This document shows, in pieces, positions 58,881 to 64,000 of a DNA stretch of 64,000 nucleotides. Below the pieces are notes generated by a model, which was not told the origin of the DNA, did not search any database, and saw nothing but the letters and a program-made list of their open reading frames with translations. A program made the position numbers and the translations under genes. The stretch lies in the NCBI RefSeq assembly GCF_009928485.1, contig NZ_JAABNP010000021.1, positions 41,863-105,862 of the forward strand, written 5' to 3'. This DNA is from Clostridium sp. C2-6-12. GTDB taxonomy: Bacteria; Bacillota; Clostridia; Clostridiales; Clostridiaceae. Positions within the stretch are counted from its first letter, which is position 1, and the number at the start of each line of letters is the position of its first letter.

Positions 58881-61562
58881 ATGAAGTCAAACAAAGAATT
58901 AGTTTATGAGTTTATTCAAAAATGTTCTAACTCAGTAACTGTTGAAGAGTCCAAAGGAGTTTCTACGCAATACTTAGCAACCAGATTAGGTATACAAAGA
59001 ACAAATATTAGTAGTGTTCTAAATATATTGGTTAAAGAAGGGTATATAGAAAAAATTAATGGTCGACCAGTTCTATATAGAATAAAAAAAGATTGGAATC
59101 AAATAAAAGGAGAGCAATCTTGCTTTAATCAGTTAATTGGTTGTGATGGTAGTTTGAAGAATGCAGTTCAATTGGCCAAAGCTGCAATTCTTTATCCACA
59201 GAGAAGTTTACATTCACTTATTTTAGGACAAGGTGGTTCTGGAAAGAGTTATTTTGCTGAATTGATGTATAACTTTGCAAAGGATAATAGGATTATTCAA
59301 GAAAACTCACCATTTATAAATGTTAATTGTTTTGATTATAATGATAATTTAGAACATATGAATGAAGAATTATTTGGAACGGGCAATAAAAGTTTATTAG
59401 CAAAATCAGAAGGTGGAGTATTGTATATTGATAATATTCAGCTACTTCCATCAAATGCACGAAACAGTTTAAGAAAGGTTCTAGAAAATAATTATTTGGA
59501 GATTGATGGAACAAAAAAACACTTCAATGTAATTATTATTTGTGCAATGGATGATTCAATAAATAGTAGTATAGTGGATAATTATAGTAATTATTTTTCT
59601 ATAAAGATTCAATTGTTACCATTATCTGAGAGAACTCTAGAAGAAAGATTTAAAATGATCCAAAAGTTTTTTGCTATAGAAGCAGAAAGAAGTAATAAAG
59701 CAATTAATATTAATCCGGAATTATTAACGTGTTTATTACTTTATGATTGTGAATTAAATGTAAAGCAATTAAAAAAAGATATTCAATTGGGATGTGCAAA
59801 TGCATATGTTAGAGAATACTATTTAGAAAACGATAATATATCGGTTTTGATGTCTGATTTTCCTTATTATATTCGAACTGGATTATTAAATTTAAAAAAT
59901 AACAGAACAGAGATTAAGGAAATAATAGTAGAAAATTGTAACTACATATTTTCCAAAGAAGAAGCAGTTATGATTACGAAGGCAGAGAAATCTGAGAAGA
60001 AAAGCATGTATGATTGGATTGATGAAAAGGTAAATGAGTTAAGAGACAGAGGAATTGAAGAACGTGATATTAATACAATTATTAGTATAAATATTGAAAA
60101 TGAATTTAAAAAATATAGTAAAAAACTTAGTGAGACAGTAATTGATAAGGAACAATTATCACAGATAGTAAATAGTAGAATTATTAAATTAGTTACTGAT
60201 TTTTTAGAAAAAGCAACAATTGAATTTAATAAAGTATATCCGGTTTCTGTGTTTTATGGTTTGTGTCTACATCTTGACTCTACTTTAAATAAGCAAAATA
60301 AGACGCAAAGATTAAATAATGAACAAATTATGGAAGTAATCAATCAACATAGTAATGAATATGCTTACTGCGTTAAATTTATAAGTTTATTAGAACAAGA
60401 ATTTAAAATGAGAATATCCATTGATGAAGTGATTTTTATTACTATGTTTATTACTAAAGATTATGTAGTGGAGTCAGAAGAAAAATATCCAGTGGTATTA
60501 ATAGCACTTCATGGAGAGGCAGCTGCAAAATCAATTGCTGAAGTTGTTAATTTTATGAGCAGTTATCCTGCATACTATTATGATATGCCTTTAAATAAAA
60601 GTACTGAACTTGGGTATAAAGAGTTAAGGGAGTTAGTTTTGAAAATTCATAAAGGAAAAGGAATATGTGCTATTTATGATATGGGATCTTTTAAAACTAT
60701 GTTCGATATGATTTCACAAGAAACAGGGATAAAGATTAAAACTTTAGAAGTTCCAATAAGCCTAATTGCTTTAGATTGCATCAGAAAAATTATGTTAGAT
60801 ATGGATATAGATAAAGTACATGGCAATTTATTAGAACGTTATGGGAATATAATGGATATGCCAAATGATTCTTATTACAAGGTGGACAGCAAGAATGTTA
60901 TTTTAACTTTATGTATGAGTGGTGAAGGTGCTGCAATACAAATAAAAAAATATATAGAAAAAAATATACAATTACAAGATATTGAGATTATTCCACTAGC
61001 GATTTCAAATAGCCAAATTTTATTAGAAGAAACAAATAAACTTAAAGAAAATCATAACATTCTTTGTGTAATAGGAAGCTACGATCCTCAGCTAATAGGG
61101 ATAAAGTATATACCTATTACAGATGTTTTTCAGAATAAAGGTGAAGGACTAAAGAATTTATTGAAGCTTACAGTAGCTAATGAGTATAAGGTAGTTCAAA
61201 ATGATGATTTTGAAGTGATTTTCGATCATTTAGAAGATGAGTTAAATCTAGTAGATGTACCAAGATTAAAAATTTTACTTCCTAAAGCAATTAACGAAAT
61301 TAGTAGTATTGATAAATACTATTTGACTAAAGATCAAGAACTTGCGTTAATGGTTCATGTGGCGTGTTGCATACAACATATGAAGGAAAATTTAAATGTA
61401 TCTCCTAATATTCATAGAAATGAAATAATAAGAGAAAATCAAGAGTTGTATGATCTTATAAAAAATAGCTTTGCTTTGTTAGAAACGGAATTTAAAGTTA
61501 TATTTGATGATAATGAAATAGCAAATATAATTTCTATAATTAAGATATCAAAGCGAGGATGA
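58881..61562 (+). CDS. LevR-like PTS-controlled regulator with degenerate AAA+ domain
   Basis: This 893-residue regulator has an N-terminal winged HTH (~22-70), an AAA+ domain with Walker A GQGGSGKS at 116-123, PRD1 (H in GLCLHLDS), an EIIA-mannose-like domain (H in IALHGEAAA), an EIIB-like domain (C in LCMSGEGAA) and PRD2 (H in MVHVACC). Unlike LevR, the GAFTGA loop is missing (ELFGTGNK runs straight on) and Walker B is LYIDN rather than DE, so productive contact with sigma-54 seems unlikely. TGGAGG precedes the ATG. It sits directly upstream of a cellobiose/lactose-type PTS, its obvious target and signal source. Confidence 0.85.
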   Translation: MKSNKELVYEFIQKCSNSVTVEESKGVSTQYLATRLGIQRTNISSVLNILVKEGYIEKINGRPVLYRIKKDWNQIKGEQSCFNQLIGCDGSLKNAVQLAKAAILYPQRSLHSLILGQGGSGKSYFAELMYNFAKDNRIIQENSPFINVNCFDYNDNLEHMNEELFGTGNKSLLAKSEGGVLYIDNIQLLPSNARNSLRKVLENNYLEIDGTKKHFNVIIICAMDDSINSSIVDNYSNYFSIKIQLLPLSERTLEERFKMIQKFFAIEAERSNKAININPELLTCLLLYDCELNVKQLKKDIQLGCANAYVREYYLENDNISVLMSDFPYYIRTGLLNLKNNRTEIKEIIVENCNYIFSKEEAVMITKAEKSEKKSMYDWIDEKVNELRDRGIEERDINTIISINIENEFKKYSKKLSETVIDKEQLSQIVNSRIIKLVTDFLEKATIEFNKVYPVSVFYGLCLHLDSTLNKQNKTQRLNNEQIMEVINQHSNEYAYCVKFISLLEQEFKMRISIDEVIFITMFITKDYVVESEEKYPVVLIALHGEAAAKSIAEVVNFMSSYPAYYYDMPLNKSTELGYKELRELVLKIHKGKGICAIYDMGSFKTMFDMISQETGIKIKTLEVPISLIALDCIRKIMLDMDIDKVHGNLLERYGNIMDMPNDSYYKVDSKNVILTLCMSGEGAAIQIKKYIEKNIQLQDIEIIPLAISNSQILLEETNKLKENHNILCVIGSYDPQLIGIKYIPITDVFQNKGEGLKNLLKLTVANEYKVVQNDDFEVIFDHLEDELNLVDVPRLKILLPKAINEISSIDKYYLTKDQELALMVHVACCIQHMKENLNVSPNIHRNEIIRENQELYDLIKNSFALLETEFKVIFDDNEIANIISIIKISKRG

Positions 61563-61573
61563 AAATTATATTC

Positions 61574-61587
61574 GAGTATGAATACTC
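61574..61587. promoter_or_regulatory. Small palindrome before the PTS operon
   Basis: GAGTAT-GA-ATACTC, a perfect 6-2-6 repeat in the 55-nt gap between the regulator and the EIIC gene. Could be an operator or an mRNA stem. Confidence 0.25.
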
Positions 61588-61617
61588 ATAAATAATTATA
61601 AAATGGAGGAGTTAATT

Positions 61618-62895
61618 ATGTCAAATTTTAGTCAAGTTGTTGAACAAAAAATTACCCCTTTTGTGGGGAAAATAAGTTCTAATAAAGGCATAACTGCAAT
61701 TACAAGAGGAATGATGTCTATAATGCCACTTACTTTAGGTACATGTCTAATTGCTATTGTTGGGAATTTACCAATTCCAGCGTGGACTAATTGGCTTGCA
61801 TCAGTTGGTATAACACCTCATTTAAGTGCAGTAATTGGAGGAACTACAGAGCTTTATGCTATATTTATTGCATTTTCTGTTGCATATCAATATGCAAAGC
61901 TGGAGAAAGCTGACGAAATTACAGTTGGAATATTATCATTAGCTTCATTTTTTATTCTTATGCCTCAGAAAATTAAGGTTGCTGATGATAAGTTTCTTGA
62001 TGCATTAACAAAGAATTACTTGGGGAGTAATGGGATTTTTGTTGCAATGATAGTAGCTATTTCAGTATCTTTATTATATTGTTATCTAAATAAAAAAGGT
62101 ATTATTATTAAACTTCCAGATAGTATACCAGAAATGGTAACGAAATCTTTAGAACCCACTTTTATTGCAATGATTATATTTGGAATTGTATTTTTAGTAA
62201 GAGTTGGATTTGGAAGTACATCCTTTGGTAACATATTTGAGTTTATTACTAATGTTATTGGTAAACCTATTATGTACTTTGGAGCAACACCATTTGCTTC
62301 TATAGCGGTATATGTTATATTCAACTTATTTTGGTGTTTTGGTATACATCCTAACACTTTAGGAAGTGTATATATGCCAGTTGTTATGACTGCAGTTATG
62401 GCGAATATTGGAGCTTATCAAGCAGGTCAGCCACTTCCTTATTTAGCTTTTGGAGTTTTAGCTCAGTATTTAATGTTAGGCGGAACAGGTTGTACATTAG
62501 GATTAGCAATTGACATGTTATTATTTTCAAAATCTGAACGTTTCAAATCGTTAGGCAAACTTGCGATTATACCAAGTATTTTTAATATTAATGAACCATT
62601 AATATTTGGTGCTCCGATAATATTTAATCCTATTTTTATACCTCCTATGATGTTATCAGTAGTAGTAAGTGGGTCAATCGGTGTATTATTTGTTAAACTT
62701 GGTGCTTATAATTCATTTAACCCTGTAGCGCAGTTCCCATTTACAATGCCTCATCCGATTGGTGCATTACTCACTAGTGGTATAATGGCATTAGTAGGTG
62801 TATGCTGTGCAATTATAGCAACTGCAGTGGTATTTTATCCGTTTTTTAAGTATGCAGATAATCAAGCATTAAAAGAAGAAGCGCAAAACAATTAA
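61618..62895 (+). CDS. PTS cellobiose/lactose-type EIIC permease
   Basis: This 425-residue integral membrane component has about ten helices. The ATG at 61618 follows GGAGGAG; a start 15 nt earlier lies before that site. Family features are FSQVVEQKITPFVGKISSNKG at the N-terminus and IPSIFNINEPLIFGAPIIFNP late in the protein. It translocates a beta-linked disaccharide such as cellobiose or chitobiose, which its EIIB phosphorylates. It is first of the IIC-IIB-IIA-GH1 set under the LevR-like regulator. Confidence 0.93.
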   Translation: MSNFSQVVEQKITPFVGKISSNKGITAITRGMMSIMPLTLGTCLIAIVGNLPIPAWTNWLASVGITPHLSAVIGGTTELYAIFIAFSVAYQYAKLEKADEITVGILSLASFFILMPQKIKVADDKFLDALTKNYLGSNGIFVAMIVAISVSLLYCYLNKKGIIIKLPDSIPEMVTKSLEPTFIAMIIFGIVFLVRVGFGSTSFGNIFEFITNVIGKPIMYFGATPFASIAVYVIFNLFWCFGIHPNTLGSVYMPVVMTAVMANIGAYQAGQPLPYLAFGVLAQYLMLGGTGCTLGLAIDMLLFSKSERFKSLGKLAIIPSIFNINEPLIFGAPIIFNPIFIPPMMLSVVVSGSIGVLFVKLGAYNSFNPVAQFPFTMPHPIGALLTSGIMALVGVCCAIIATAVVFYPFFKYADNQALKEEAQNN

Positions 62896-63085
62896 GATAA
62901 TAAAAATAATTTTAAATGCATGAAAAGTTCAATGCTTTGGATTATTTCAATATTACAATTAAATTTCCACTATGTAAGGAATAAGATTAATAAAGAGTTT
63001 ATTAAATATACATAGTCGAAAATGTATGGGGGCTTTTAGAGATAATTACATTAATATAAAATTAAAAATATTAGGAGAGATGGAA

Positions 63086-63394
63086 ATGGTAAATATTTTA
63101 TTATGCTGTTCAGCAGGTATGTCAACAAGTATGTTAGTAAAAAAAATGAGAGCAGCTGCAGCAGAAAAAGGAATTGAAGCTGAAATATGGGCAATCTCAC
63201 AATCTGAGTTATCAGACAATAAAGATAAGGCAGATATAGTATTGTTGGGACCACAGATTCGTTTTGCAATAAATGATGTAAAAGCAGAGGTAGGACCAGA
63301 TAAACCAGTAGACGTAATAGATCTATTAGATTACGGTACAATGAACGGCAAAAAAGTGTTAGAGTTTGCATTAACAAAGCTTAATTCAAAATAG
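63086..63394 (+). CDS. PTS cellobiose-type EIIB
   Basis: This 102-residue cytosolic phosphocarrier starts at the ATG at 63086 after AGGAGAG; upstream in-frame starts sit on or before that site. The phospho-cysteine is C8 in LLCCSAGMSTSM, the standard cellobiose-IIB loop (the extra C7 is unusual). It passes phosphate from EIIA to the sugar carried by EIIC. It lies 190 nt after EIIC and 16 nt before EIIA. Confidence 0.94.
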   Translation: MVNILLCCSAGMSTSMLVKKMRAAAAEKGIEAEIWAISQSELSDNKDKADIVLLGPQIRFAINDVKAEVGPDKPVDVIDLLDYGTMNGKKVLEFALTKLNSK

Positions 63395-63410
63395 AGAGGA
63401 GAATTGAAAA

Positions 63411-63716
63411 GTGGAGGAAATGGAAAGAGTTTGCTTTGGTATTATTTCATCAGTAGGAACAGCACGTTCCTGCTATGTTGAAGCAATTCAAGCTGCAAAA
63501 GCGAAAAATTTTGATAAGGCTAATGAATTGATGCAAGAAGGAAAAAAGATGTTTCATGAGGGACATATTTTTCATAAGTCGTTGATTGAAAAAGAAGCAG
63601 ATGGAGAAAAAACAGAATTAAATTTATTATTAATTCACTCAGAAGATCAAATGATGAGTGCAGAATTGTTAGAAATCATGGCGAGAGAAATTATAGAATT
63701 ATATCAAGCTAAATAG
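63411..63716 (+). CDS. PTS lactose/cellobiose-type EIIA
   Basis: This 101-residue, all-helical phosphocarrier probably starts at the GTG at 63411, eight bases after AGGAGA; an ATG nine bases later is too close to its own GGAGG. The family His is H76 in LLIHSEDQMM, and the N-terminal ISSVGTARSCYVEAI segment fits trimeric EIIA of the Lac/Cel type. It takes phosphate from HPr and passes it to EIIB. Confidence 0.94.
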   Translation: MEEMERVCFGIISSVGTARSCYVEAIQAAKAKNFDKANELMQEGKKMFHEGHIFHKSLIEKEADGEKTELNLLLIHSEDQMMSAELLEIMAREIIELYQAK

Positions 63717-63767
63717 ATTTATACAATTGAAAATTTAATTATATAAGCTACAAGATTAATATTAAAG

Positions 63768-63792
63768 AAGCCACTTGTTATACGGGTGGCTT
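63768..63792 (+). terminator. Weak hairpin between EIIA and the GH1 remnant
   Basis: AAGCCAC (63768-63774) pairs with GTGGCTT (63786-63792). No strong U tract, so attenuation or processing is more likely than a full stop. Confidence 0.35.
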
Positions 63793-63828
63793 TGACTATA
63801 TGAAAATACAATAAAGGAGAGAACGTAA

Positions 63829-64000
<172 letters not shown>

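Noticed and set aside
61563..61617. LicT/BglG-type antiterminator site before the Lac/Cel PTS
   Set aside because: The gap is too short and contains only a small palindrome; regulation is better explained by the LevR-like protein.

Overview
The window looks like a carbohydrate-utilisation and accessory-metabolism region of a low-G+C, anaerobic, saccharolytic Clostridium (C. beijerinckii/saccharobutylicum-like). This is judged from the strong A/T bias, strong Shine-Dalgarno sites (AGGAGG, AAAGGAG), short AT-rich promoters, many hairpin terminators, PTS and ROK sugar genes, clostridial MCPs, and iron-sulfur/flavin redox proteins. No rRNA, tRNA or CRISPR array was found. Both ends are cut: the left end lies inside a glycosidase-like gene and the right end lies inside an IS21-like insertion.

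Layout. (1) 1-5.5 kb: 3' part of a rhamnosidase-like gene, a ROK sugar kinase, an MCP and an iron-sulfur flavoprotein. (2) 5.5-9.4 kb: a structured leader region, then a secreted S10 carboxypeptidase with an OmpR/EnvZ-type two-component pair. (3) 9.4-24.7 kb: a TetR gene with tandem operators; an AraC-GH39 fusion; an orphan solute-binding lipoprotein with a YesM/YesN-type two-component system; then a GPH symporter, a GH43 enzyme and a full rhamnosidase-like enzyme. A repeated 36-bp element precedes three of these units, so the sensor operon probably controls itself and the uptake and hydrolysis genes. (4) 24.8-30.1 kb: two LysR genes bracket a YczE-like protein, a YoaK-like protein and an MmgE/PrpD protein. 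(5) 30.4-42.9 kb: two tandem DJ-1/PfpI proteins with a beta-glucoside PTS and a GH1; a Gfo/Idh/MocA oxidoreductase; a structured RNA candidate; a second ROK kinase; cytidine deaminase; a Crp/Fnr regulator; and a second PTS-GH1 pair. (6) 43.0-45.2 kb: an AraC-GH39 protein whose two catalytic glutamates are replaced. (7) 45.4-53.3 kb: a LysR-headed redox cluster (FAD reductase, NuoG/GltD fusion, truncated NuoF-like ferredoxin) followed by a PhlG/phloretin-hydrolase-family C-C hydrolase behind a clear sigma-54-type promoter, and an Mpv17-like membrane protein. (8) 53.5-64 kb: a second MCP, a decayed mglB, a third AraC-GH39 protein, and a LevR-like regulator with a degenerate AAA+ domain before a cellobiose/lactose-type PTS whose GH1 is cut by the insertion element.

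Together the genes fit import and cleavage of plant beta-glucosides, xylo- or arabino-oligosaccharides and possibly rhamnosides. The most interesting hypothesis is that the sugar-stripping enzymes work alongside the redox/C-C hydrolase cluster to break down flavonoid- or phloretin-type glycosides. The parts are visible in the sequence; the pathway link is inference.
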